A stretch of 64,000 nucleotides of DNA from Nonomuraea cavernae (lineage in GTDB: Bacteria; Actinomycetota; Actinomycetes; Streptosporangiales; Streptosporangiaceae), in the NCBI RefSeq assembly GCF_014646355.1, contig NZ_BMNH01000008.1:209715-273714 (forward strand), written 5' to 3'. A program made the translations under genes and the position numbers. Numbering within the stretch: position 1 is the stretch's first letter; the number at the start of each line of letters is the position of its first letter. Below the pieces are notes generated by a model. That model did no database searches. It was not told the DNA's origin and was given only the letters and a program-made list of their open reading frames with translations. Positions 26,528-34,558 of this stretch are shown here, piece by piece.

Positions 26528-27216
26528 CCCAGCCCATCGCGTTCTACTACGGAGCGGGGGAGCTGGAGCGGCTCTCCCAGTTCGACAAGGTCGTCCTGCA
26601 GGCCGACTTCTACCCCAGGCACGAGCTCGACCTGCTGGGCGAGAGAGGAGTCCAGACGCTGGGCTACCTCTCACTGTCGGAGGACGTCGGGCCGCCCGCG
26701 CCGTGGCACCGCCCCGAGCGCAACCCCGACTGGGGCGGCGCGTTCGTGCACGTGGACGACCCTCGGTGGGTGGCGCACGTGGTGGACCAGGCGACGTCGG
26801 CCATCGCGGCCGGCTTCGACGGCCTGTTCCTCGACACGCTCAACCTGGAGCAGACCTACCCCGAGGACCTGCCGCACCTGCTCACCCTGATCGCGGCGAT
26901 CAGGGAGGAGGCCCGGCCCGCGTACCTCCTGGCCAACCGGGGGTTCGGGCTGCTGCCGAAGCTCGCCGACCTGGTGGACGGCGTCCTGTTCGAGTCGTTC
27001 TCGGCTCGCTGGGTCGACACCGAGAGCTACGCGCCCTGGCCCGACGACGTCCTGGAGGCGCACGCGTCGGTGGCCGAGCGCCTGCTGGAGCTCGACGTCG
27101 ACCTCTACGCGCTGGACTACGCCGACAGCGACGAGCTGACCGACTTCGCCCAGCGGCGGGCGCGGGAGTTCGGCATGCTCTGCTTCGTCAGCGACCGGGT
27201 GCTGTCACGCATCTGA
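26524..27216 (+). CDS. Cytoplasmic GH114/TM1410-like protein
   Basis: 230 residues, ATGA overlap with the epimerase. It starts MTQPIAFYYGAGELERLSQFDKVVLQ with no signal peptide or membrane helix. The TIM-barrel features of GH114 are present: GVQTLGYLSLSEDVG, AAGFDGLFLDTLN with Asp near 103, and LVDGVLFESFSARW with Glu near 156. It is about 70 residues shorter than the exported relative upstream. An intracellular hydrolase of this family might cut misrouted polymer, process a lipid-linked or nascent chain, or act as a non-catalytic partner of the synthase. It is the last gene of the operon. Confidence 0.75.
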   Translation: MTQPIAFYYGAGELERLSQFDKVVLQADFYPRHELDLLGERGVQTLGYLSLSEDVGPPAPWHRPERNPDWGGAFVHVDDPRWVAHVVDQATSAIAAGFDGLFLDTLNLEQTYPEDLPHLLTLIAAIREEARPAYLLANRGFGLLPKLADLVDGVLFESFSARWVDTESYAPWPDDVLEAHASVAERLLELDVDLYALDYADSDELTDFAQRRAREFGMLCFVSDRVLSRI

Positions 27217-27223
27217 CCTCGGC

Positions 27224-27255
27224 CGCGTGCCGCCGCTTGAGGGCGGCGGCACGCG
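27224..27255 (+). terminator. Strong hairpin terminator between convergent operons
   Basis: CGCGTGCCGCCGC pairs perfectly with GCGGCGGCACGCG (13 bp, six-base loop). It lies eight bases after the GH114-like stop and fifteen before the convergent korB stop, so it can serve both strands. Confidence 0.85.
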
Positions 27256-27269
27256 TCGCGACCGGTGTG

Positions 27270-28316
27270 TCAGCCGATGCGCCAGGTGTCGCCGCCCATG
27301 AGCAGCCCGCCGAGGTCGCCTGGCCCCTTCTGGGCCACGGCCTCGTCCAGCTGCTCGGCCATCAGCACGTCGTACGCGGGTCGGTCGACCTGTCGGAAGA
27401 TGCCGATCGGCACGTGCTCGAAGGACGGCTCGTCCAGCCGCGACAGCGCGAACGCCAGCGACGGGTCGGGGCGGTGCGCGTCGTGCACCAGGATGCGGTC
27501 GTCGGCGGCCTCGGCCCTCGGGACCACCTCGATGCCGCCGCCCGCCGCGCGTACGACCGCCTTGGTCGCGGACGCGATCGGCTGCCCGTGCTCCAGGCGC
27601 AGCGTGATCTCGTCGCGGACCTCGGGGTCCTTGAGCGGCTCGAAGGCGTTGTCGTTGAAGATGTTGCAGTTCTGGTAGATCTCCACCAGCGAGGTGCCGC
27701 GGTGGGCGGTCGCCTCGCGCAGCACCGACTGCAGGTGCTTGCGGTCGGAGTCGAGCGTCCTGGCGACGAACGAGGCCTCGGCGCCGAGAGCCAGCGAGAT
27801 CGGGTTGAACGGCTTGTCCAGCGACCCCATCGGCGTCGACTTGGTGATCTTGCCGACCTCGGAGGTGGGAGAGTACTGGCCCTTGGTCAGGCCGTAGATC
27901 CTGTTGTTGAACAGCAGAATGTTCAGGTTGACGTTGCGGCGCAGCGCGTGGATCAGGTGGTTGCCGCCGATCGACAACGCGTCGCCGTCACCCGTGATCA
28001 CCCAGACCGACAGGTCGGGCCGGCTGGCCGCGAGCCCGGTCGCGATCGCCGGCGCGCGGCCGTGGATCGAGTGGAAGCCGTAGGTGTTGAGGTAGTAGGG
28101 GAAGCGCGACGAGCAGCCGATGCCCGAGACGAACACGATGTTCTCGCGCCGCAGCCCCAGCTCGGGCAGGAAGCTCTGCACCGCGGCCAGGATCGCGTAG
28201 TCGCCGCAACCGGGGCACCAGCGCACCTCCTGGTCGGACTTGAAGTCCTTCAGGGTCTGCTTGGCGTCGGTCTTGGGGATGAGCGTCAGGCCCTTCCCGT
28301 TTACCAGCTCAGTCAC
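27270..28316 (-). CDS. korB: 2-oxoacid:ferredoxin oxidoreductase beta subunit (KorB)
   Basis: 348 residues. VRWCPGCGDYAIL near residue 32 gives cysteines of the 4Fe-4S cluster, SGIGCSSRFPYYL and HGRAPAIATGL line the thiamine diphosphate site, and VITGDGDALSIGGNHLIHALRRNVNLNILLFNN is the TPP/metal motif (GDGx...NN). With KorA it oxidises 2-oxoglutarate (or another 2-oxoacid) with CoA to the acyl-CoA, passing electrons to ferredoxin. It overlaps the end of korA by eight bases. The C-terminal extension past residue 290 is usual for actinomycete KorB. Confidence 0.93.
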   Translation of the reverse strand: MTELVNGKGLTLIPKTDAKQTLKDFKSDQEVRWCPGCGDYAILAAVQSFLPELGLRRENIVFVSGIGCSSRFPYYLNTYGFHSIHGRAPAIATGLAASRPDLSVWVITGDGDALSIGGNHLIHALRRNVNLNILLFNNRIYGLTKGQYSPTSEVGKITKSTPMGSLDKPFNPISLALGAEASFVARTLDSDRKHLQSVLREATAHRGTSLVEIYQNCNIFNDNAFEPLKDPEVRDEITLRLEHGQPIASATKAVVRAAGGGIEVVPRAEAADDRILVHDAHRPDPSLAFALSRLDEPSFEHVPIGIFRQVDRPAYDVLMAEQLDEAVAQKGPGDLGGLLMGGDTWRIG

Positions 28317-30153
28317 TGTCGATCACGTCCTGGATCACTCCGGCCAGCTCCTCGGCCTTGAACGGCAGGCCGCGCACCCGGTTGTAGCTGATGATGTCGA
28401 CGAGGTAGCGCGCCCGCAGCAGCAGCGCCAGCTGGCCGAGGTTGATCTCGGGCAGCAGCACCTTGTCGTAGTGGCGCAGCACGTCACCGGTGTTGGCGGG
28501 GAGCGGGTTGAGGTGGCGCAGATGCGCCTGCGCGATCTTGCCGCCGCTCTTCCTGATGCGCCGCACGGCCGCCGCGATCGGGCCGTAGGTGGACCCCCAG
28601 CCGAGGACGAGCACGCGGGCGTCGCCGTCGGGGTCGTCGACGTCCAGCTCGGGCACGTCGATCCCGTTGATCTTGGCCGCGCGGGTCCTGACCATCAGGT
28701 CGTGGTTGTTGGGATCGTAGGAGATGTTGCCCGTGCCGTCGGCCTTCTCGATGCCGCCGATCCGGTGCTCCAGACCCGCGGTGCCCGGGATCGCCCAGGG
28801 GCGGGCGAGGGTGTCGGGGTCGCGCTTGAACGGCAGGAACTCGCCGTCCGCGCCGTTGGGGGCGGTGGTGAACTCCTGCGAGATGTCCGGCAGCTCGGAG
28901 ACGTCGGGCAGCCGCCATGGCTCCGAACCGTTGGCCAGGTAGCCGTCCGAGAGCAGCATGACCGGAGTGCGGTACTTGACGGCGATCCGGGCCGCCTCGA
29001 TGGCCGCGTCGAAGCAGTCGCTGGGCGACATCGGCGCCACGACCGGCACGGGCGACTCGCCGTTGCGGCCGAACAGGGCCATCAGCAGGTCGGTCTGCTC
29101 GGTCTTGGTCGGCATGCCGGTGCTCGGGCCGGCCCGCTGCACGTCGACCACGATCAGCGGCAGCTCGGTGGTGACCGCCAGGCCGACGGTCTCGGCCTTG
29201 AGCGCCACCCCGGGACCCGACGTCGTGGTGACGCCGAGCGCCCCGCCGAACGCCGCGCCCAGCGCCGCGCCGACGCCCGCGATCTCGTCCTCCGCCTGGA
29301 AGGTGCGGATGCCGAACTCCTTGTGCCGCGACAGCTCGTGCAGGATGTCGCTGGCCGGGGTGATCGGGTAGGAGCCGAGGAACAACGGCAGCTTCGACTG
29401 CACCGAGGCCGCGATCAGCCCGTAGGCCAGCGCCTGGTTGCCGGAGATGTTGCGGTAGACGCCCGGGGTCAGCCTGGCGGGCTTGACCTCGTACGACACC
29501 GAGAACGACTCGGTGGTCTCGCCGTAGTTCCAGCCGGCCTGGAAGGCGGCGATGTTGGCCTTGGCGATCTCGGGCTTCTTGGCGAACTTCTGCTCAAGGA
29601 AGGAGATCGTGTGCTCGGTCGGCCGGTGGTAGAGCCAGGAGAGCAGGCCGAGGGCGAACATGTTCTTGGACCGCTCGGCGTCCTTCTTGGACAGGTCGAA
29701 GCCCTCAAGGGCCCTGACCGTCAGCGACGTCAGCGGCACCGCGTGGACGCGCCACTCGCTCAGCGAGTCGTCGTCGAGCGGGCTGGCGGCGTAGCCGACC
29801 TTCTGCAGGTTGCGCTTGGTGAACTCGTCGGTGTTGGCGATGATGTCGGCGCCGCGCGGCAGGTCACCGAGGTTGGCCTTGAGCGCGGCGGGGTTCATCG
29901 CGACGAGCACGTTGGGGGCGTCGCCGGGAGTGAGGATGTCGTGGTCGGCGAAGTGAAGCTGGAAACTCGACACGCCTGGCAGGGTGCCTGCGGGCGCGCG
30001 GATCTCGGCTGGGAAGTTGGGTAGCGTCGACAGGTCGTTGCCGAATTCGGCCGTGCCAGCGGTGAAGCGGTCGCCGGTGAGTTGCATGCCGTCGCCGGAG
30101 TCTCCGGCGAACCTGATGATCACCCGGTCGAGTTGCTGGACCTGCTTAGTCAC
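28309..30153 (-). CDS. korA: 2-oxoacid:ferredoxin oxidoreductase alpha subunit, gamma-alpha fusion (KorA)
   Basis: 614 residues. Residues 1-190 are the gamma domain (VIIRFAGDSGDGMQLTGDRF, then FPAEIRAPAGTLPGVSSFQLHF). The alpha domain follows with GNQALAYGLIAASVQSKLPLFLGSYPITPASDILHEL, TTSGPGVALKAETVGLA and RAGPSTGMPTKTEQTDL, all hallmark segments. The fused form is typical of aerobic actinomycete KorAB. Electrons go to ferredoxin, which may feed the neighbouring Nuo-type complex. The 257 bases upstream contain a TTGACC about 75 bases before the ATG, but no -10 at proper spacing that I trust. Confidence 0.93.
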   Translation of the reverse strand: MTKQVQQLDRVIIRFAGDSGDGMQLTGDRFTAGTAEFGNDLSTLPNFPAEIRAPAGTLPGVSSFQLHFADHDILTPGDAPNVLVAMNPAALKANLGDLPRGADIIANTDEFTKRNLQKVGYAASPLDDDSLSEWRVHAVPLTSLTVRALEGFDLSKKDAERSKNMFALGLLSWLYHRPTEHTISFLEQKFAKKPEIAKANIAAFQAGWNYGETTESFSVSYEVKPARLTPGVYRNISGNQALAYGLIAASVQSKLPLFLGSYPITPASDILHELSRHKEFGIRTFQAEDEIAGVGAALGAAFGGALGVTTTSGPGVALKAETVGLAVTTELPLIVVDVQRAGPSTGMPTKTEQTDLLMALFGRNGESPVPVVAPMSPSDCFDAAIEAARIAVKYRTPVMLLSDGYLANGSEPWRLPDVSELPDISQEFTTAPNGADGEFLPFKRDPDTLARPWAIPGTAGLEHRIGGIEKADGTGNISYDPNNHDLMVRTRAAKINGIDVPELDVDDPDGDARVLVLGWGSTYGPIAAAVRRIRKSGGKIAQAHLRHLNPLPANTGDVLRHYDKVLLPEINLGQLALLLRARYLVDIISYNRVRGLPFKAEELAGVIQDVIDSD

Positions 30154-30410
30154 AGCTCAGTCCTCCTCGACGCGCCAGGATGCGGTCGCTGTGGCGCGTA
30201 GTCAGTTTCCATGCTAGATCCTCGCGAGGGTCAACACGTTTCCCTCGCCGCAAATGCGGGTAAACGTGGTGGGCGTTCAGGGGGTAGCGGGAGATCCGTA
30301 GGCGTGACACAGCCCGGCGGCGAGTCTGCACAGGTCTACGTGCAGGCGGGCGAAGAGGACGGTACGGGTCACGATCGCCAACTATACGTCCCTCTATACC
30401 GTGGGCTGAG

Positions 30411-31901
30411 TCAGGGTTGCCTACCCATGCTCCGCGCGTCGGACGGATACAGCCGTCCTGCCTCCATCCCCGCGAAGCCGTACAGCTCAGGAACGGTGAC
30501 GAAGACGTAACCCTTCCCGCGGAGCTGTCGGAGGATGTCCGAAATCGCCTCGACGGACGCGTGATGAGTCTCACGCAGCAGGATGATCGCGCCGTTCCGC
30601 GCGTTCTCGACGGCGCGCGCGGTGATCGCCTCCGAGCCCTCTCCGGCCCTGCCGGAGAGGTCGACGTCGGAGCCGACGAGCGTGAGCCCCATCTTCCGCG
30701 CCGCGTCCAGCAGGTCCTCGCTCACCGCCCCGTACGGCGGGCGCGCCAGCTTGGGCGTCTGGCCGATGGCGGCTGTCAGCGTCTCCTGGGTACGCGCCAG
30801 CGAGTCGTCGATCTTGCTGGTGGGCAGCTTCGACAGGTCCCGATGCGACCAGCTGTGGTTGCCCACCAGATGCCCCTCGTCCCGGATGCGGCGCAGCAGG
30901 CCCGGTTCGGCCGCGGCGTTGGCGCCGACCGCGAAGAACGTCGCCCGCGCGTCCCCCTCGCGCAGCGCGTCGAGCAGCCGGGCCGTGCCGGGGCCCGGTC
31001 CGTCGCTGAAGGTGAGCGCCAGGCACTTGACCTTCGCGCAGTCCACCGTGCCCGCCTTGGAGCTGGCGGCGTCGGGCACGGGCGCCGGGTTCGTACCCGA
31101 TGGCGGCACGACCTCCGCCGCCTCCAGGGGCCGGCGCCCCCGCTCCCGCGCGCTGCCCTGCGCCGCGCGGCCCGTCTCCGACAGCAGCGGCTCGGCCTGC
31201 CTCGCGGGTACGGCCACCGCCAGCCGTCCCAGAGAGCAGGGCCCGAGCTGACAGTCGTCGAACTCCACCACGAGATCGCCGGACCGGTTGAACGTCAGCG
31301 AGTCGAACACCCCGTCCTCGGTCGCCAGCCGGCCCAGGCTCACGTCGGCGCCCCGGTCCGTCAGCCCGTTCTTGACCAGCCCGGTCAGTGTGCCGACGGC
31401 GTCCTTGCCGGAGAGCAGGCCGGGGGAGCCGATGGTCCGGCGGCTCTGGCGGTCGTACCAGAGGGTTCTGGTGGAGTAGGTCCAGCCGTCGCCGAGGTGG
31501 CGGCCGGCGCGCAGCCGTACCCCGATGATCCGGGCGGAGGCGGCGGTGAGCTGCCAGTCGACGTTCAGCTCGGGACGGTCGGAGCCGGTCGCGGCGTCCG
31601 GACCGGCGTCCCCGGTGTCCTCGCGGAAGTCCCGCACCAGGCGGTCGGCCTCCTCACGCAGCGCCTCGTTGAGCCGGGGGGTGTCCTTCAGGTGGGGGTA
31701 GCTGACGTACACGTGCTCGTCGCCGGTGGGGGCCAGCGTCCTGCTGCTCAGCCCGGAGACCTCGGCGGGCTCGACAAAATCGATCATGGTCGGCTCTGCC
31801 GGGACGAGGACGTCCCGCTCGGGGGAGGCGGGGACCAGCCCGCAGCCCGCCGCGGACACGGCCACCAACGCGATTCCTCCGAAGAATCGCATTTTGTGCA
31901 T
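30411..31901 (-). CDS. Lipoprotein with CE4 (NodB-like) polysaccharide deacetylase domain, catalytic base altered
   Basis: 496 residues from ATG 31901; GTG 31910 and ATG 31892 are alternatives and none has a clear ribosome site. The signal peptide ends in a lipobox-like SAAGC. Residues 30-230 resemble the N-terminal domain seen in PdaC/DUF3298-type proteins. The NodB domain starts near 290: LTFSDGPG replaces the canonical TFDDGP, so the first Asp (catalytic base) is Ser while the second (metal) Asp is kept. GNHSWSH preserves the two metal histidines and ARPPYG the arginine. The last motif, usually LLHD, reads LLRE. A peptidoglycan role is likely by family; activity is doubtful. Confidence 0.8.
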   Translation of the reverse strand: MHKMRFFGGIALVAVSAAGCGLVPASPERDVLVPAEPTMIDFVEPAEVSGLSSRTLAPTGDEHVYVSYPHLKDTPRLNEALREEADRLVRDFREDTGDAGPDAATGSDRPELNVDWQLTAASARIIGVRLRAGRHLGDGWTYSTRTLWYDRQSRRTIGSPGLLSGKDAVGTLTGLVKNGLTDRGADVSLGRLATEDGVFDSLTFNRSGDLVVEFDDCQLGPCSLGRLAVAVPARQAEPLLSETGRAAQGSARERGRRPLEAAEVVPPSGTNPAPVPDAASSKAGTVDCAKVKCLALTFSDGPGPGTARLLDALREGDARATFFAVGANAAAEPGLLRRIRDEGHLVGNHSWSHRDLSKLPTSKIDDSLARTQETLTAAIGQTPKLARPPYGAVSEDLLDAARKMGLTLVGSDVDLSGRAGEGSEAITARAVENARNGAIILLRETHHASVEAISDILRQLRGKGYVFVTVPELYGFAGMEAGRLYPSDARSMGRQP

Positions 31902-31987
31902 GCGTGACACAGTATGACCACATAAGCCCCTTTTACCCCTCCTTGAGGTTATGAGGCCAGAGGCTTTGACTGGGTTACGATCCTGAT

Positions 31988-32359
31988 ATGGACGGCTATT
32001 TCGGGTCCTACCTTCTGGTCGCCGCGCTGTTCGCGATCGGGGTGATCATCGTGGCCGGAGCCCTGCTGATCAACCGCCTGCTCCGCCCCACCAGGCCCAC
32101 GCCCGAGAAGCTGACCAGCTACGAGTGCGGCGTCGATCCCGTGGGCGACGGCTGGGCGCAGTCCCAGGTCCGCTACTACGTCTTCACCTACCTCTACGTG
32201 ATCTTCGCCGTCGACGCGGTCTTCCTCTTCCCCTGGGCCACGGTCTTCGACGCCCCCGGGTACGGGCTGACGACGCTGGTCGAGATGTTCGTCTTCCTCG
32301 GCGTCATCGCGCTCGGCATCCTCTACGCCTGGCGCAAACGCGTGCTGAGCTGGACCTGA
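31988..32359 (+). CDS. nuoA: NADH-quinone oxidoreductase subunit A
   Basis: 123 residues, three membrane helices. The conserved YECGVDPVGDGWAQSQVRYYVF loop between helices 1 and 2 and FLFPWATVF in helix 2 identify NuoA. It is the first gene of the nuo operon, divergent from the CE4 lipoprotein with 86 bases between them. The ATG follows GATCCTGAT with no strong ribosome site. Confidence 0.93.
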   Translation: MDGYFGSYLLVAALFAIGVIIVAGALLINRLLRPTRPTPEKLTSYECGVDPVGDGWAQSQVRYYVFTYLYVIFAVDAVFLFPWATVFDAPGYGLTTLVEMFVFLGVIALGILYAWRKRVLSWT

Positions 32360-32455
32360 ATCCAGGTTTCCGCGTTCGGCGGCGCACCCTTTGTGAGTGG
32401 GCTGGGCGCGGCCCGGCGAGAGGTCTCCTTTGCCTGACCAGCATTCCGAGCAAGA

Positions 32456-32995
32456 ATGGGCAGTATGGCAGCAACGGATCTCCCGATGCCCACGGTCGGG
32501 CCTGGCTCACGGCTGGCGCCCAAGCCCATGCGCTTCATCCTCAACTGGGGGCGGCGCTACTCCCTGTGGGTGTTCAACTTCGGGCTGGCCTGCTGCGCCA
32601 TCGAGTTCATCGCGACCTCGACGAGCCGGCACGACTTCATCAGGTTCGGGGTGATCCCGTTCGCCAACGGGCCCCGGCAGGCCGATCTGATGATCGTCTC
32701 GGGCACGGTCACCGACAAGATGGCCCCCGCCGTCAAGCGGCTCTACGAGCAGATGCCCGACCCCAAGTACGTGATCTCGTTCGGGGCCTGCTCCAACACC
32801 GGCGGCCCCTACTGGGACTCCTACTGCGTGACCAACGGCGTCGACCAGATCATCCCCGTCGACGTCTACGTGCCCGGCTGCCCGCCCAGACCCGAGGCGC
32901 TGCTCTACGGGATCATGAAGCTCCAGGAGAAGATCGCCGGCGAGAAGCTCGAAGACCGCTACCTCTGGTCACGCGCCCACGGGGAGGAGGCGTGA
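32456..32995 (+). CDS. nuoB: NADH-quinone oxidoreductase subunit B
   Basis: 179 residues from ATG 32456; ATG 32465 is also possible. [24 protein letters not shown] has the tandem cysteines, and [14 protein letters not shown] and [17 protein letters not shown] supply the other two cysteines of cluster N2. [18 protein letters not shown] is the conserved amphipathic start. N2 is the last cluster before quinone, so the protein sits at the quinone module of the complex. Confidence 0.93.
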   Translation: MGSMAATDLPMPTVGPGSRLAPKPMRFILNWGRRYSLWVFNFGLACCAIEFIATSTSRHDFIRFGVIPFANGPRQADLMIVSGTVTDKMAPAVKRLYEQMPDPKYVISFGACSNTGGPYWDSYCVTNGVDQIIPVDVYVPGCPPRPEALLYGIMKLQEKIAGEKLEDRYLWSRAHGEEA

Positions 32996-33513
32996 GCCTC
33001 GCCGAGCGGGCCCAGATCTCCGAGTCCTACGGCGAGACCACGGCCGACGTCGCGGCCGACGACTGGATCGGCGTCCTGACCGAGCTCCGCGACTCCGGCT
33101 ACACCTTCTTCGACTGGCTGACCGGGGTCGACGACCCGCCCGAGGGCTTCGTCGTCGTCGCGCACCTCTACGACCCGGTCGGCTGCCGGCGGCTGCTGGT
33201 GCGCACCCGGATCCCGCGCTCCGACGCGCGCCTGTCCTCCGCCGTGGGCGTCTTCCGGGGCGCCGACTGGCACGAGCGCGAGACGTACGAGATGTTCGGT
33301 GTGACCTTCGACGGCCACCCCCACCTGGTGTCGCTGCTGCTGCCCGACGGGTTCGAGGGCCACCCGCTGCGCAAGGACTTCATCCTCGCCGCCCGCGTGG
33401 CCAAGGCGTGGCCCGGCGCCAAGGAGCCGGGCGAGTCGGGGCACGGGGCGCCCAGCCGCCGCAAGACGCTCCCGCCCGGAGTCCCGGCCGACTGGGGGCC
33501 GCCCGATGCTTGA
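32992..33513 (+). CDS. nuoC: NADH-quinone oxidoreductase subunit C
   Basis: 173 residues from a GTG overlapping the nuoB stop (GTGA). [18 protein letters not shown] near residue 97 and [11 protein letters not shown] near 118 are the NuoC/30-kDa signatures. It is not fused to NuoD: the frame ends at ADWGPPDA*, and no NuoD sequence follows. The final codons are part of a 34-bp tandem repeat that continues into the start of nuoH. Confidence 0.9.
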   Translation: MSLAERAQISESYGETTADVAADDWIGVLTELRDSGYTFFDWLTGVDDPPEGFVVVAHLYDPVGCRRLLVRTRIPRSDARLSSAVGVFRGADWHERETYEMFGVTFDGHPHLVSLLLPDGFEGHPLRKDFILAARVAKAWPGAKEPGESGHGAPSRRKTLPPGVPADWGPPDA

Positions 33514-33592
33514 CGTGCTGCTCACCTGGGGGTCGCCCGATGCTTGAGGTGCTGCTCGACTGGGGGCCATCCGATGCTTGAGGTGCTGCTCA
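33491..33592 (+). repeat. Triple 34-bp tandem repeat making two 13-codon minicistrons between nuoC and nuoH
   Basis: Three copies with ATG codons at 33506, 33540 and 33574. Each unit joins the nuoC tail (ACTGGGGGCC.CCCGATGCTTGA) to the nuoH start (ATGCTTGAGGTGCTGCTC). Copies 1 and 2 encode [13 protein letters not shown] and MLEVLLDWGPSDA*, each ending in a TGA four bases beyond the next ATG. Copy 3 is the true nuoH start. Because 34 is not a multiple of three, the frame changes at each copy. Confidence 0.85.
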
Positions 33593-34515
33593 CCTTCGCC
33601 GTCATCCTCGTCGTCTTCCTGGTGCTGCCGCTGATCATCGGCCAGGTCGAGCACAAGACGATGGCCCACATGCAGTCGCGCCTCGGGCCGATGTACGCCG
33701 GTGGGTTCCACGGCTGGGCGCAGCTGATCGCCGACGGGGTGAAGTTCGCGCAGAAGGAGGACATCATCCCGGCCGCCGCCGACCGGCGCATCTTCATGAT
33801 CGCCCCTGGGGTGGCGCTGGTGCCCTACCTCGTCGTGATGATCGCCATCCCCCTCGACGACGGGTTGGTCGGCGTCGACCTCGACCTCGGCCTGTTCTTC
33901 GTGCTCGCGGTGATGGGCGTCGGCGTGCTCGGCTCGATCATCGCCGGGTGGGCCTCGGCCAACAAGTACTCCCTGCTCGGCGGTATGCGATCGGCCGCCC
34001 AGCTGATGTCGTACGAGCTGCCGCTGGTGCTGGCCGCCTCCTCGGTGGCGATGGCCGCGGGCACCCTGTCCCTGCCCGGCATCGTCGAGGCGTGGCAGTG
34101 GTGGTGGCTGCCCTGGCAGGCGATCGGCGCGGTGGTGTTCTTCATGGCCGGGCTGGCGGAGTTGCGCCGGCCGCCGTTCGACATGCCGATCGCCGAGTCC
34201 GAGATCATCATGGGCCCGATGACCGAATACACCGGCATGCGGTTCGCCCTGTTCATGCTCTCCGAGTACGTCGGCATCGTCGTGCTGTCGTTCCTGACCA
34301 CCGTGCTGTTCCTCGGCGGCTGGCACGGGCCGCTGCTGCCCGGCTGGCTGTGGACCCTGGCCAAGGTGTTCCTGCTGGCCTTCGTGGTGATCTGGCTACG
34401 GGTGACCTTCCCGCGGCTGCGCGAAGACCAGCTGCAGAAGCTCGCCTGGGCCGTGCTGGTGCCCCTGGCCCTCGTCCAGCTCGCGCTCACCGGCGTGGTG
34501 AAGGTCGTGATCTGA
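33574..34515 (+). CDS. nuoH: NADH-quinone oxidoreductase subunit H
   Basis: 313 residues from the ATG in the third repeat copy. QSRLGPMYAGGFHGWAQLIADGVKFAQKEDIIP is the NuoH loop 1 motif, LGGMRSAAQLMSYELPL and RRPPFDMPIAESEIIMGPMTEYTGMRFALF are the other quinone-tunnel segments. About eight membrane helices. It carries the quinone-access channel. The next nuo gene, nuoI, is 3.77 kb away, an unusual break. Confidence 0.93.
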   Translation: MLEVLLTFAVILVVFLVLPLIIGQVEHKTMAHMQSRLGPMYAGGFHGWAQLIADGVKFAQKEDIIPAAADRRIFMIAPGVALVPYLVVMIAIPLDDGLVGVDLDLGLFFVLAVMGVGVLGSIIAGWASANKYSLLGGMRSAAQLMSYELPLVLAASSVAMAAGTLSLPGIVEAWQWWWLPWQAIGAVVFFMAGLAELRRPPFDMPIAESEIIMGPMTEYTGMRFALFMLSEYVGIVVLSFLTTVLFLGGWHGPLLPGWLWTLAKVFLLAFVVIWLRVTFPRLREDQLQKLAWAVLVPLALVQLALTGVVKVVI

Positions 34516-34558
34516 GCCGCCCTTCCGTGATAGGGAGATAAGGGGCCTTTTCGGGGAT

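Noticed and set aside
30154..30410. Sigma-70-type promoter before korA
   Set aside because: A TTGACC is present, but the only -10-like hexamer (TAGCAT) is 12 bases away, too close for a normal promoter, so no site is called.
33514..33573. Possible nuoD between nuoC and nuoH
   Set aside because: Only 60 bases separate the two genes and they consist of the tandem repeat; no NuoD motif is present in any frame there or in the 34.5-38.3 kb interruption.
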